Source of the DNA: Enterobacterales bacterium
Lineage (GTDB): Bacteria > Pseudomonadota > Gammaproteobacteria > Enterobacterales > Succinivibrionaceae
NCBI GenBank assembly: GCA_900768635.1
Contig: CAAGDP010000147.1
Span: 1-12,933, forward strand
Direction of reading: 5' to 3'
DNA: 12,933 bases
Part shown: positions 1 through 6,662 of the stretch, piece by piece
How the letters are laid out: every line of letters begins with the position of its first letter
How positions within the stretch are numbered: the first letter of the stretch is position 1
Translations under genes and position numbers: made by a program
The notes under the pieces: model-generated
The model's input: the letters and a program-made list of their open reading frames with translations, nothing else
Database searches by the model: none
What the model was told of the DNA's origin: nothing

Positions 1-113
1 TGATGTAACGCCACTTTAGATAGCAATATCTATCGGGGTTAAAGGTCGGAGGCGTAAGCCGTTATTACGACTGGGCAGTTACAAGCCCACTACCTTTAGG
101 TGGTGGGTAGTTG
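1..113 (+). ncRNA. 3' scaffold of a TnpB-associated omega-RNA (partial)
   Basis: Three stacked hairpins are visible. The first pairs 17-22 with 27-32 around a GCAA tetraloop. The second pairs 51-53 with 58-60 around a GTAA tetraloop, inside an outer GTCG/CGAC stem (45-48 with 68-71). The third pairs 86-94 with 99-107 around TTTA, with one G-T wobble. GNRA loops and a strong final stem at the IS right end match omega-RNAs, which overlap the end of tnpB and guide the TnpB nuclease. By that model the guide is the flanking chromosomal sequence starting near 114-116. The 5' part of the RNA lies outside the window, and whether a functional TnpB exists cannot be seen. Confidence 0.6.
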
Positions 114-115
114 AC
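1..115 (+). mobile_element. Right end of an IS200/IS605-family (TnpB-type) element
   Basis: The transposase/nuclease genes lie outside the window; only the right end is present. What is seen is a series of compact hairpins ending in a 9-bp stem (86-94 with 99-107, loop TTTA) followed by GTAGTTGAC. Subterminal hairpins with this kind of CCCACTACC/GGTGGTGGG stem and a TAGTT(G/C)AC end are characteristic of IS605-group right ends next to tnpB. The frame starting at base 2 reads D-V-T-P-L and stops at 17-19; this could be the last five codons of tnpB but is too short to prove it. The exact element boundary (about 110-116) cannot be fixed without an empty site. Such elements are single-strand transposons without inverted repeats or target duplications. 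Confidence 0.7.
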
Positions 116-187
116 AACCCTATTGTATATTATGAATTCCTTTCTTTGCTGAGGTAAAGAAAAAATTACGCAAGGGAAGTCTGGCAA

Positions 188-388
188 ATGCAGCAGATGA
201 ATAGCAACTACGGATGTATGACAGCTGTTACATACATAATATGGGTATTTTGGTTATTTCTGATGTTTCTGTTAAAATTCAGCAAGGTGATTTTGAGGAG
301 CTTGAGATACAAACAGCTCGCTGTTCCGGATAATTTTAAATTGAATAGTTATTCGAGCGTCACGGCAATACCTGACTGTATCGGATAA
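188..388 (+). CDS. Possible small membrane protein, 66 aa (doubtful)
   Basis: This ORF lies free in the intergenic region between the IS end and asnA, not opposite a gene. A purine-rich AAGGGAAG (172-179) sits 8 bases before the ATG, a usable ribosome binding site. Residues about 13-32 are strongly hydrophobic (Val, Ile, Trp, Phe, Leu) and could make one transmembrane helix, followed by a basic segment with Lys and Arg. A terminator-like hairpin lies 44 bases past the stop. I recognise no family. Length, AT-richness and lack of any motif make chance a strong alternative, so this is a low-confidence call. Confidence 0.2.
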   Translation: MQQMNSNYGCMTAVTYIIWVFWLFLMFLLKFSKVILRSLRYKQLAVPDNFKLNSYSSVTAIPDCIG

Positions 389-431
389 AATTTCCTTCAA
401 GACAGATGAGATCCGGATTATATCCTGATTC

Positions 432-461
432 CGGCGATAAGAGTATCGCTGAATTTTTTTT
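432..461 (+). terminator. Terminator-like hairpin in the asnA leader
   Basis: GCGATA (434-439) pairs perfectly with TATCGC (444-449) around an AGAG loop. The stem extends through a G-T wobble (433/450) and a C-G pair (432/451). Eight T residues follow at 454-461. This is the layout of a rho-independent terminator. It stands only 40 bases before asnA, so it either ends transcripts from the IS or the small upstream ORF, or acts as an attenuator for asnA. Confidence 0.55.
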
Positions 462-501
462 GCTTTTACCTTTTCAGGAGAGCGCATTGCGCAGAATTTT
501 T

Positions 502-1539
502 ATGAGTAAATTGATTATTCCCCAGAATTATAACCCTCTTCTTGATGTGAGACAGACTGAGCAGGGCATCAAGCTCATAAAGGACTTTTTTCAGCAGAAT
601 CTCTCTACTGAACTGCGACTGCGTCGTGTAACTGCACCGCTTTTTGTGCTTAAAGGCCTGGGCATCAATGATGATTTAAACGGTGTGGAACGTCCGGTCA
701 GCTTTCCTATTAAGGATCTGGGTGATGAAGTTGCTGAGGTAGTCCATTCACTTGCCAAGTGGAAAAGAATGGCTCTTGCTGATAATAAAATTGAGCGGGG
801 TTATGGTCTTTATACTGATATGAACGCCATTCGTGCAGACGAAGAATTGGATAATCTGCATTCCCTGTATGTAGATCAGTGGGACTGGGAAGCTGTTATT
901 GCCAGGGACGATCGCAATATCGCATTTTTAAAGCGTACTGTAGAACGTATTTATGATGCTATTCTTCGTACGGAATATCTTACCTGTGAAAGATATTCCT
1001 GCATAAAGCCTTTTCTGCCGGATCATATCACTTTTGTTCATAGTGAAGATCTGTTGCAGATGTATCCTGATTTGTCTCCAAAAGATCGGGAAAATGAAAT
1101 TTGTCGCAAGTATGGCGCTGTATTTTTGATGGGTATAGGCGGTCGTCTTTCCAATGGTGAAAAACATGACGGACGGGCACCGGATTATGATGACTGGTCC
1201 TCTCCAGGTGAAAATGGCAGACTGGGCTTGAATGGCGATATTCTTATCTGGTATCCCGTATTAAATCGTTCTGTGGAGCTTTCATCCATGGGTATCAGAG
1301 TGGATACTGAATCTCTGACCCGTCAGTTGAAGCTGGAAGGTCAGGAAGATCGTTTATCGCTTTATTTTCATCGTAAACTGATAAATGGTGAGCTGCCATT
1401 AAGTATTGGCGGTGGCATAGGACAGAGCAGACTGTGTATGGTTCTTCTGCATAAAGCTCATGTGGGAGAAATTCAGGCAAGTATTTGGCCTGATGATATG
1501 CGTGCTCAGTGTGGCGAATTGGGAATGAATCTTTTATAA
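502..1539 (+). CDS. asnA: Aspartate-ammonia ligase (ammonia-dependent asparagine synthetase A)
   Basis: AsnA makes asparagine in the cytoplasm from aspartate, ammonia and ATP, releasing AMP and pyrophosphate; its fold is that of class II aminoacyl-tRNA synthetases. Conserved stretches are visible throughout: VVHSLAKWKR, LHSLYVDQWDWE, HDGRAPDYDDW, LNGDIL, ELSSMGIRVD and the C-terminal GGGIGQSRLCM with the class II motif 3 arginine. The ATG at 502 gives 345 aa and begins MSKLIIPQNYNPLLDVRQ, matching the start of Bacteroidota AsnA as I recall it. An in-frame TTG at 487 has a better-placed AGGAG (476-480) and would add five residues; the in-frame ATG at 406 is unlikely because it reads through the hairpin. 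The E. coli enzyme is 330 aa and clearly more distant, hinting at lateral transfer or an ancient paralogous clade. The next gene follows after 7 bases. Confidence 0.95.
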   Translation: MSKLIIPQNYNPLLDVRQTEQGIKLIKDFFQQNLSTELRLRRVTAPLFVLKGLGINDDLNGVERPVSFPIKDLGDEVAEVVHSLAKWKRMALADNKIERGYGLYTDMNAIRADEELDNLHSLYVDQWDWEAVIARDDRNIAFLKRTVERIYDAILRTEYLTCERYSCIKPFLPDHITFVHSEDLLQMYPDLSPKDRENEICRKYGAVFLMGIGGRLSNGEKHDGRAPDYDDWSSPGENGRLGLNGDILIWYPVLNRSVELSSMGIRVDTESLTRQLKLEGQEDRLSLYFHRKLINGELPLSIGGGIGQSRLCMVLLHKAHVGEIQASIWPDDMRAQCGELGMNLL

Positions 1540-1546
1540 GATAATT

Positions 1547-2278
1547 ATGAACAAAAAAACATTTGCTGAACTTTTAGTATGTGGCATCCTGACGACTTTA
1601 TTATCATCGCCTTCTCTGGGAGATGATGATTTTGCCGTCTATGATCGAGATATTCCGCAGTCTTATTCTGGAGTAAATGTTATTGTGGAACCTCAGTTTT
1701 CTCTTGATCCTTATCCGGTAAAGGCTGAAACAATACATGAACTGGGACGGGCACTTCTCCAGGCGGCTCCAGACTCTTCCGGTGGTCTGCAGTCCATATC
1801 AAGATTAACTCTCAATGTGGACTGGAAGATTAATTCACAGCAGACACATAACTACTGTGAGCTTTACGGGGTGAAAATTGAAAGTCATGCAGTATTTACC
1901 CAGCCACAGTGGATCCCGGGGGATAATGTGTCGGAAGAAGATATGGATAAATGGGACAGTTTTCTTGCTGCTATAACTGATTATCAGGACCTGAATAAGC
2001 GTACGTTGTCCCAGCAACTTGAAAAATTTGCTGCAGCGGTTAAAAAGATTAAGCCGGAAAAGCTTTGTTCTGATCTGGATATCTCCATAGATAATCTGGG
2101 TACCAAGTACTTGAAAATAGCATTGCAGGAACTTAATGCTTTGGCTCAGGAAACTGCCGGAGGTACTCTTATTCGTAATATGGAGTTTCCGGATTTCTAT
2201 TCAGGAACGGATGTATCTGTGAATTCTGAAGGGAAGGAAAAGCAGGTTAAAGCCACATCAGATCAGAAGAAAAAATAG
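1547..2278 (+). CDS. Secreted DUF922-family protein with degenerate protease motif
   Basis: It is a 243-aa protein with a Sec signal peptide (hydrophobic residues about 8-20, likely cleavage after SLG at 25), so it should act in the periplasm. Residues about 55-210 follow the DUF922 (putative Zn-dependent protease) pattern: YPV near 56, ELGRALL 65-71, a beta segment ending VDWKI 91-95, Cys104 and Cys174 as the probable disulfide, a P-x-W at 120-122, and W136-D-S-F-L-A-A. In ordinary members the next helix carries HExxH; here that place reads YQDLN (146-150), so all three catalytic positions are lost. The C-terminus is Lys/Glu rich. It starts 7 bases after asnA and is presumably cotranscribed, though no functional link is evident. 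The family call is from pattern recognition; a binding or structural role is inference. Confidence 0.7.
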   Translation: MNKKTFAELLVCGILTTLLSSPSLGDDDFAVYDRDIPQSYSGVNVIVEPQFSLDPYPVKAETIHELGRALLQAAPDSSGGLQSISRLTLNVDWKINSQQTHNYCELYGVKIESHAVFTQPQWIPGDNVSEEDMDKWDSFLAAITDYQDLNKRTLSQQLEKFAAAVKKIKPEKLCSDLDISIDNLGTKYLKIALQELNALAQETAGGTLIRNMEFPDFYSGTDVSVNSEGKEKQVKATSDQKKK

Positions 2279-2326
2279 CAGTCAAAAATTAAGTTGTTTC
2301 AGAGATGATGGATCCTGACTGTCAAG

Positions 2327-3067
2327 CTAAAGACATCCCTGAAGCATTTCCCGTTTACAACCGTATCCGGGAGTTTTTTTTATCTTAAATCCTGCTGACA
2401 AGGCATTGCGTATTACTGTACCTGCCACAGTAAAGGTGGCAAAGGTAGTATGGCCCTTCCGTCCATTTTCACTCATAGCCGTAAACAGCTCCATGGACCA
2501 GAGATCCGGATTGCAGGATGGGGCAAATCCATCGAGAAACCAGGCATCCACGGGCGTTGCAACCTCTTTTTGAAATATTCGGAGTGTATCTTTTATGTCT
2601 CCCAGAAAAATCCGGACCTTAAGATGATCCTCAAGCAGATTAAACCCTATTCCGGATGATGAAAAATCACAGGCTGAATATTTTTCCAGAAATTCAGGTG
2701 TAATGAGAGGATAGTTGGCGTAGTTCTCATGAGCAAATTTCATATCTTCAGGTTTTAGTGGATATTTTTCAAAGGAGTAAAAATATAGTTGCAGATTTTT
2801 ATACAGTATCTCCTTCCTTAAAACATGAGCCGTAATCAGCAGATTAGATCCGGTGCCAAATCCGGTTTCAGCAATTACAAATTTATCATTGCACTGGAGT
2901 GCTGCCAGTCGACGGGGTAGGTTGTTTCCATAAATAAAGTTATGCAGCGTTTCAGATTCACCTCCAGCGGAAGAAAAATACACATCGCCGCATAAAGCAG
3001 ATCTTGGTAGGTTTCGATCTTGCCAGTCTATTTGAGCAAAACTGATGTCTGATTGAAGAGTATCCAT
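2327..3067 (-). CDS. mnmD: Stand-alone MnmD-type tRNA 5-aminomethyl-2-thiouridine methyltransferase
   Basis: This protein matches the N-terminal SAM-dependent methyltransferase half of MnmC, which converts nm5(s2)U to mnm5(s2)U at the wobble position of certain tRNAs. Visible motifs are DVYFS at 28-32, the SAM loop ETGFGTG at 67-73, SFEKYPL at about 98-104, and DAWFLDGFAP at 174-183 with NPDLW just after, which in E. coli MnmC carries the catalytic aspartate. FATFT and GYGCKREML lie near the C-terminus. The ORF stops at KREMLQGCL, exactly where the E. coli protein continues into the FAD-dependent MnmC(o) oxidase domain; that domain is absent. The ATG at 3067 gives 246 aa and the correct N-terminal spacing; the frame is open to a TTG at 3133 with no ribosome binding site. 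It converges with the DUF922 gene, 48 bases apart. Confidence 0.85.
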   Translation of the reverse strand: MDTLQSDISFAQIDWQDRNLPRSALCGDVYFSSAGGESETLHNFIYGNNLPRRLAALQCNDKFVIAETGFGTGSNLLITAHVLRKEILYKNLQLYFYSFEKYPLKPEDMKFAHENYANYPLITPEFLEKYSACDFSSSGIGFNLLEDHLKVRIFLGDIKDTLRIFQKEVATPVDAWFLDGFAPSCNPDLWSMELFTAMSENGRKGHTTFATFTVAGTVIRNALSAGFKIKKTPGYGCKREMLQGCL

Positions 3068-3163
3068 AAGTTTATTTCCAAGAGGGTGGATAACCTTCAG
3101 TAAGGTATCTGCCCATGTTGATCCTTTAACCAAGAAATAATTCAGGCAAATCTTTAAGTAGAG

Positions 3164-3192
3164 ATTGTACCCGTTGGAAGAAGCAGTGTACA
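3164..3192 (-). promoter_or_regulatory. Candidate promoter for mnmD
   Basis: Reading the minus strand, TGTACA (3192-3187, 4 of 6 to consensus) is followed after 17 bases by TACAAT (3169-3164, 5 of 6). Transcription would start near 3157, giving a leader of about 90 bases before the chosen ATG. This was found by eye only. Confidence 0.35.
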
Positions 3193-3558
3193 GCAGGTAA
3201 CTATTGTCATAAAAGCTGTATTGCGCTTCATATTATCAGTAAGGTTAAGCTTAGGTATGTGGCTTAAGATCAAAAATTGTAAAATATCATTATTAACGCT
3301 TTCTATTTTCAGAAAATACTTGAACCGATAGCAATACCGGGAAAAATAATTTAAACAGACGGAAAAATATGCAGGAAGAGCTTGGGGTGAATAGTAACAA
3401 TTGTTTTGCTGGACTCCGTATAGGTAGTATTCTTTGCTTGAAATAATCAGAGAAAACTATAGAATGAAATCAAGGCTAATCCTGAGATTCCAGATTGGCT
3501 GATTATTATTCAAGTTGCTGGATGAATGAATTTATTTATTTATCTGGATCTTTCGTAC

Positions 3559-3608
3559 AACAGTTTTCAGCTGTTAATAAGGTTTGATTTGACTGTTCCG
3601 GGAACAGT
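3559..3608. promoter_or_regulatory. Candidate operator: paired AACAG/CTGTT inverted repeats
   Basis: A perfect 17-bp odd-centred palindrome, ACTGTTCCGGGAACAGT, spans 3592-3608. Upstream, AACAG (3559-3563) and CTGTT (3571-3575) form a second inverted repeat. The two CTGTT copies start exactly 22 bases apart and the two AACAG copies 44 apart, about two and four helical turns. The palindrome abuts a candidate -35 at 3610. This layout fits cooperative binding of a dimeric regulator of fabB. The word differs from the E. coli FadR and FabR sites as I recall them, so the regulator is unknown. Confidence 0.45.
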
Positions 3609-3609
3609 T

Positions 3610-3639
3610 TCCACATCGCTCTTCATGAATGAATATAAA
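3610..3639 (+). promoter_or_regulatory. Candidate fabB promoter
   Basis: TCCACA (3610-3615, 4 of 6) and TATAAA (3634-3639, 5 of 6) are separated by 18 bases. They lie immediately downstream of the palindrome, where a bound repressor or activator could touch RNA polymerase. A second possibility is an extended -10, TGATACTAT at 3706-3714, closer to the gene. Confidence 0.35.
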
Positions 3640-3745
3640 ATTTTACAGGGCGTTTAAAAACAGATGTGAGACAGTAATACAACGTAGCAGAGCTTGATTA
3701 TCCCCTGATACTATGCAGGACCTATGACTTAAAAGTGGATACTAT

Positions 3746-4960
3746 ATGAGAAGAGCAGTAATAACGGGACTGGGTATTATTTCCAGTATAGGAAATAATG
3801 TTGCAGAGGTTTTGGATTCACTGAAAAAAGGTAAATCGGGAATTACCTTTTCTGAAGAATTTAAGGAGCATGGTTTACGTTCTCAGGTCTGGGGTAACGT
3901 TAAGCTTGCTGTTGAGGATTTTATTGATCGCAAGATCCTTCGTTTTATGGGACGGGCTTCTGCATATGCCTATCTAGCAATGAAGCAGGCTGTGGAAGAT
4001 GCCGGTCTCTCAGAAGATCAGGTTTCTAACGAAAGAACTGGTCTAATCTGCGGCTCCGGCGGCGCATCTTCCAGTAATCAGGTAGAAGCCTGTGATATTC
4101 TCAGAGAAAAGGGCGTTAAGCGGGTAGGCCCGTATATGGTCACCCGTACCATGGGTTCAACTACTTCCGCATGTTTGTCTACCCCTTTTCATATCAAGGG
4201 AGTTAATTATTCTATCAGTTCCGCCTGTGCTACCTCAGCTCATTGTATTGGTAATGCGGTGGAACAAATTCAGTTGAATAAGCAGGATATTGTTTTTGCC
4301 GGAGGTGGGGAAGAGCTACATTGGTCATTAAGCTGTCTTTTTGACGGAATGGGGGCTTTATCTACCAAGTTCAATGATACTCCGGAACATTCATCCCGAC
4401 CTTTTGATCAGGAACGTGACGGATTTGTTATTGCCGGTGGCGGTGGTATGGTTGTTGTGGAGGAGTTGGAGCATGCTCTTTCACGGGGTGCCAAGATTTA
4501 TGCTGAGGTTACCGGTTACGGTGCCACTTCTGATGGATATGATATGGTAGCACCTTCCGGAGAGGGGGCAGAGCGCTGTATGAAACAGGCCATCAGCAGT
4601 CAGAGCAGAGATATCCAATATATAAATATGCATGGAACCTCCACCAAAGTAGGCGATGTAAAAGAGGCAGAAGCTATTCGCAGAGTTTTTGGGGATAAAG
4701 TGCCTTATTTCTCCTCCACCAAGTCTATGACCGGGCATTCTCTTGGAGCTGCCGGTGTACAGGAAGCTATCTACTCTATTTTAATGCTGGTTAATAATTT
4801 CATCGCTCCAAGTATTAATGTTCAGAACCTTGGTGAGGAGTTTGCCGGTATGCCGTTAGTTACTTCTCCAATGGATGTGGAATTAGATACAGTAATGTCC
4901 AACAGTTTTGGCTTTGGAGGAACTAATGCATCATTAGTTCTGTCAAAGTTTAAGGAATAA
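3746..4960 (+). CDS. fabB: Beta-ketoacyl-ACP synthase I
   Basis: FabB condenses malonyl-ACP with acyl-ACPs in type II fatty acid synthesis and is needed to elongate the cis-unsaturated intermediate. The 404-aa sequence is close to E. coli FabB (406 aa) from end to end: MRRAVITGLGI start, SGITFS near 31, NYSISSACATSAHC with the nucleophile Cys161, MHGTST with His296, TGHSLGAAG with His331, Lys326, and the NSFGFGGTNA loop near the C-terminus. The Cys-His-His triad is complete, so it should be active. GTGGA at 3735-3739 serves as ribosome binding site for the ATG. It is monocistronic: a long regulatory-looking region precedes it and a terminator follows 9 bases after the stop. No fabA lies in the window. 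Confidence 0.96.
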   Translation: MRRAVITGLGIISSIGNNVAEVLDSLKKGKSGITFSEEFKEHGLRSQVWGNVKLAVEDFIDRKILRFMGRASAYAYLAMKQAVEDAGLSEDQVSNERTGLICGSGGASSSNQVEACDILREKGVKRVGPYMVTRTMGSTTSACLSTPFHIKGVNYSISSACATSAHCIGNAVEQIQLNKQDIVFAGGGEELHWSLSCLFDGMGALSTKFNDTPEHSSRPFDQERDGFVIAGGGGMVVVEELEHALSRGAKIYAEVTGYGATSDGYDMVAPSGEGAERCMKQAISSQSRDIQYINMHGTSTKVGDVKEAEAIRRVFGDKVPYFSSTKSMTGHSLGAAGVQEAIYSILMLVNNFIAPSINVQNLGEEFAGMPLVTSPMDVELDTVMSNSFGFGGTNASLVLSKFKE

Positions 4961-4969
4961 TGTCAAATG

Positions 4970-4993
4970 CCAGACTTTCATTAGTCTGGTTTT
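4970..4993 (+). terminator. Intrinsic terminator of fabB
   Basis: CCAGACT (4970-4976) pairs perfectly with AGTCTGG (4983-4989) around a six-base loop and is followed directly by TTTT (4990-4993). It lies just after the fabB stop. Confidence 0.85.
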
Positions 4994-5462
4994 ATCTTAT
5001 ATTTGCCGGTTCTGTGTAATGCTCTTTGTATTGGCATTCAAAATAATATGAAGGTTCGTCTTAAATTTTGCAGTAACAGGTGTTCCATTCTTTCAGAACA
5101 AACCAAATTTTCCGGTTATGAACCTTTAAACTGACCGATTTTTGGCATAGAAACGAAGCTAACAGATCTCAGGTTTTCGATTTTCATTGACTCATTCATC
5201 GCTATTGTTTTCCGTATTTCACAGACTTAGTTGTTTTGATTAAGTTATAAGTAATTTTGGAAATACTTTCAGCTCATATACCTGATTTTATCTAAATCTT
5301 TTTTAAGTTGAATTAGTTCCATAATTTCCGTAATTTTTTTTGTTACTGCCAAATTCCGAAAAGTGATGCAACCAAAAGCCTGTCATCATAACAAGATTTG
5401 TTTTCAACAAGTAAAGTGTAGTCGTCACAACCAGGATTGATGCTTTGACAATTTATAGTCAC
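4994..5462. other. Long gap between convergent fabB and metK terminators
   Basis: About 470 bases separate the two genes' terminators, more than convergent genes need. No ORF with support is present on either strand. The only structure I see is the nested inverted repeat at 5051-5126. The remainder is AT-rich and featureless to the eye, and could be decayed sequence. Confidence 0.5.
5051..5126. other. Nested inverted repeats, possible structured RNA
   Basis: The outer arms AAGGTTC (5051-5057) and GAACCTT (5120-5126) pair perfectly over 76 bases. Inside, AAATTT (5063-5068) can pair with AAATTT (5105-5110), and TGTTC (5081-5085) with GAACA (5096-5100) around a ten-base loop. All three stems nest without crossing. 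No clear promoter or T-run accompanies them, so an expressed RNA is only a possibility. Confidence 0.25.
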
Positions 5463-5489
5463 AAAAAAACCGGGGACTTCCCGGTTTTT
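5463..5489 (-). terminator. Intrinsic terminator of metK (works in both directions)
   Basis: CCGGG (5470-5474) pairs with CCCGG (5480-5484) around GACTT. The GC stem is flanked by seven A residues on the left (5463-5469) and five T residues on the right (5485-5489), so each strand shows a stem followed by a T-run. It lies 21 bases past the metK stop. Confidence 0.9.
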
Positions 5490-5510
5490 AATTGCAGATT
5501 AGTTTTGATT

Positions 5511-6662
5511 TCAGTTTTTCCCTTCAGCTCGTAACATTTCTGCCTTATTAGTCTGTTCCCAAGGGAATTCAACACGGCCGAAGTGACCGTAAACTGCAGT
5601 ATTACGGTAGATAGGTCTCTTTAGATCTAACATTTCGATAATACCGTAAGGACGCAGATCAAAGTTTGCACTTACAATTTTTTCAATCTTTTCATCGCTG
5701 ATAGTTCCGGTACCAAAGGTATCAACCCGAATTGAGGTAGGATCGGCTACACCAATAGCGTATGAAACCTGAATTTCACATTTCTTGGCCAAACCGGCTG
5801 CTACAATATTTTTGGCTACGTAACGGGCTGCGTATGCAGCTGAGCGGTCAACTTTAGATGGATCTTTTCCGGAGAAGGCTCCACCGCCGTGACGGGCATA
5901 TCCGCCATAAGTGTCTACGATAATCTTTCTTCCGGTTAGACCGCAGTCACCCATCGGTCCGCCAATAACAAATCTGCCGGTAGGATTTATGAAGTATTTG
6001 GTTTTGGAAGTGATCCACTTTTCGGGAATCACCGGTTTGATGATTTCTTCCATAACCCCTTCCTGAAGATCTTTGTGGCTGACATCAGCACGGTGCTGGG
6101 TGGAAAGAACGATGGTATCAATTCCAAGAATATTGTCATCTTCATCATAAATAAAGGTTACCTGGCTTTTGGCATCTGGACGGAGCCAGTTTAATGTTCC
6201 GTTTTTCCGTACTTCAGCCTGTCTTTTCATGAGACGATGAGCATAGGTAATAGGGGCTGGCATTAATACATCTGTTTCATTAGAGGCAAAACCGAACATA
6301 AGTCCCTGATCGCCTGCACCCTGCTCCCGAGGATCCTGACGAACAACACCCTGATTAATATCAGGAGATTGCTTGCCGATGGCGCTTAAGACTGCACAGG
6401 AACTGGCATCAAATCCCATACTGGAGTCGGTGTAGCCAATTTCGTTTACAGTACGTCGAACAATTTCCTCGATATCAACCCAGGCAGAAGTGGTGATTTC
6501 GCCACCTACCATTACCATCCCGGTTTTACAGAAAGTTTCGCAAGCTACGTGGGCATTAACGTCCTGTTGAAGAATGGCATCCAATACCGCATCGGAGATT
6601 TGATCAGCGATTTTATCTGGATGTCCTTCTGAAACTGATTCAGAGGTAAAGAGTTTTGTCAT
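5511..6662 (-). CDS. metK: S-adenosylmethionine synthetase
   Basis: MetK joins methionine and ATP to make S-adenosylmethionine, releasing phosphate and pyrophosphate; it is a cytoplasmic tetramer using Mg and K ions. The 383-aa length matches the E. coli enzyme (384 aa). Key sites are intact: SEGHPDK at 11-17 with His14, Asp16 and Lys17; the signature GAGDQG at 115-120; GGPMGDCGLTGRK near 234-246; and the second signature GGGAFSGKD at 259-267. The ATG at 6662 has AAGGA about 10 bases upstream. In E. coli metK is repressed by MetJ at repeated AGACGTCT-like boxes; none was seen here, nor a SAM riboswitch fold. It is transcribed alone, with its own terminator, and supplies the methyl donor used by enzymes such as the nearby MnmD. 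Confidence 0.97.
   Translation of the reverse strand: MTKLFTSESVSEGHPDKIADQISDAVLDAILQQDVNAHVACETFCKTGMVMVGGEITTSAWVDIEEIVRRTVNEIGYTDSSMGFDASSCAVLSAIGKQSPDINQGVVRQDPREQGAGDQGLMFGFASNETDVLMPAPITYAHRLMKRQAEVRKNGTLNWLRPDAKSQVTFIYDEDDNILGIDTIVLSTQHRADVSHKDLQEGVMEEIIKPVIPEKWITSKTKYFINPTGRFVIGGPMGDCGLTGRKIIVDTYGGYARHGGGAFSGKDPSKVDRSAAYAARYVAKNIVAAGLAKKCEIQVSYAIGVADPTSIRVDTFGTGTISDEKIEKIVSANFDLRPYGIIEMLDLKRPIYRNTAVYGHFGRVEFPWEQTNKAEMLRAEGKN

Larger units (their letters stand above)
116..501. other. Intergenic stretch between IS end and asnA
   Basis: It holds the doubtful 66-aa ORF and a terminator-like hairpin at 432-461. An AT-only hairpin (TTTCTTT 141-147 with AAAGAAA 156-162) is also present. 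TCCGGAT-like words recur (around 326, 382, 410 and 430), with no clear meaning. No convincing -35/-10 pair for asnA was found; TAAAAT at 386-391 is the best -10-like hexamer but lacks a -35 partner. Confidence 0.5.
3068..3745. other. Divergent intergenic region between mnmD and fabB
   Basis: It is AT-rich. It contains candidate promoters on both sides and an inverted-repeat cluster at 3559-3608. The only ORF with any appeal is a 25-codon one beginning at ATG 3369, which I do not regard as a gene. ATGAATGAA occurs twice, 103 bases apart (3522 and 3625). No RNA gene was recognised. Confidence 0.5.

Noticed and set aside
111..139. TTGACA at 111-116 as a promoter -35 supplied by the IS end
   Set aside because: No acceptable -10 lies 16-18 bases downstream; the nearest AT-rich words are too close.
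406..501. N-terminal extension of AsnA from the ATG at 406
   Set aside because: It would translate through the terminator-like hairpin and adds 32 residues absent from the 345-aa family form.
3068..3133. Upstream TTG start of the MnmD protein at 3133
   Set aside because: No ribosome binding site; the ATG at 3067 gives the N-terminal length of the family.
3447..3515. Imperfect stem (GGCTAATC with GATTGGCT) as a regulatory hairpin or terminator
   Set aside because: It relies on two wobble pairs, has an 11-base loop and no T-run; within chance for this sequence.
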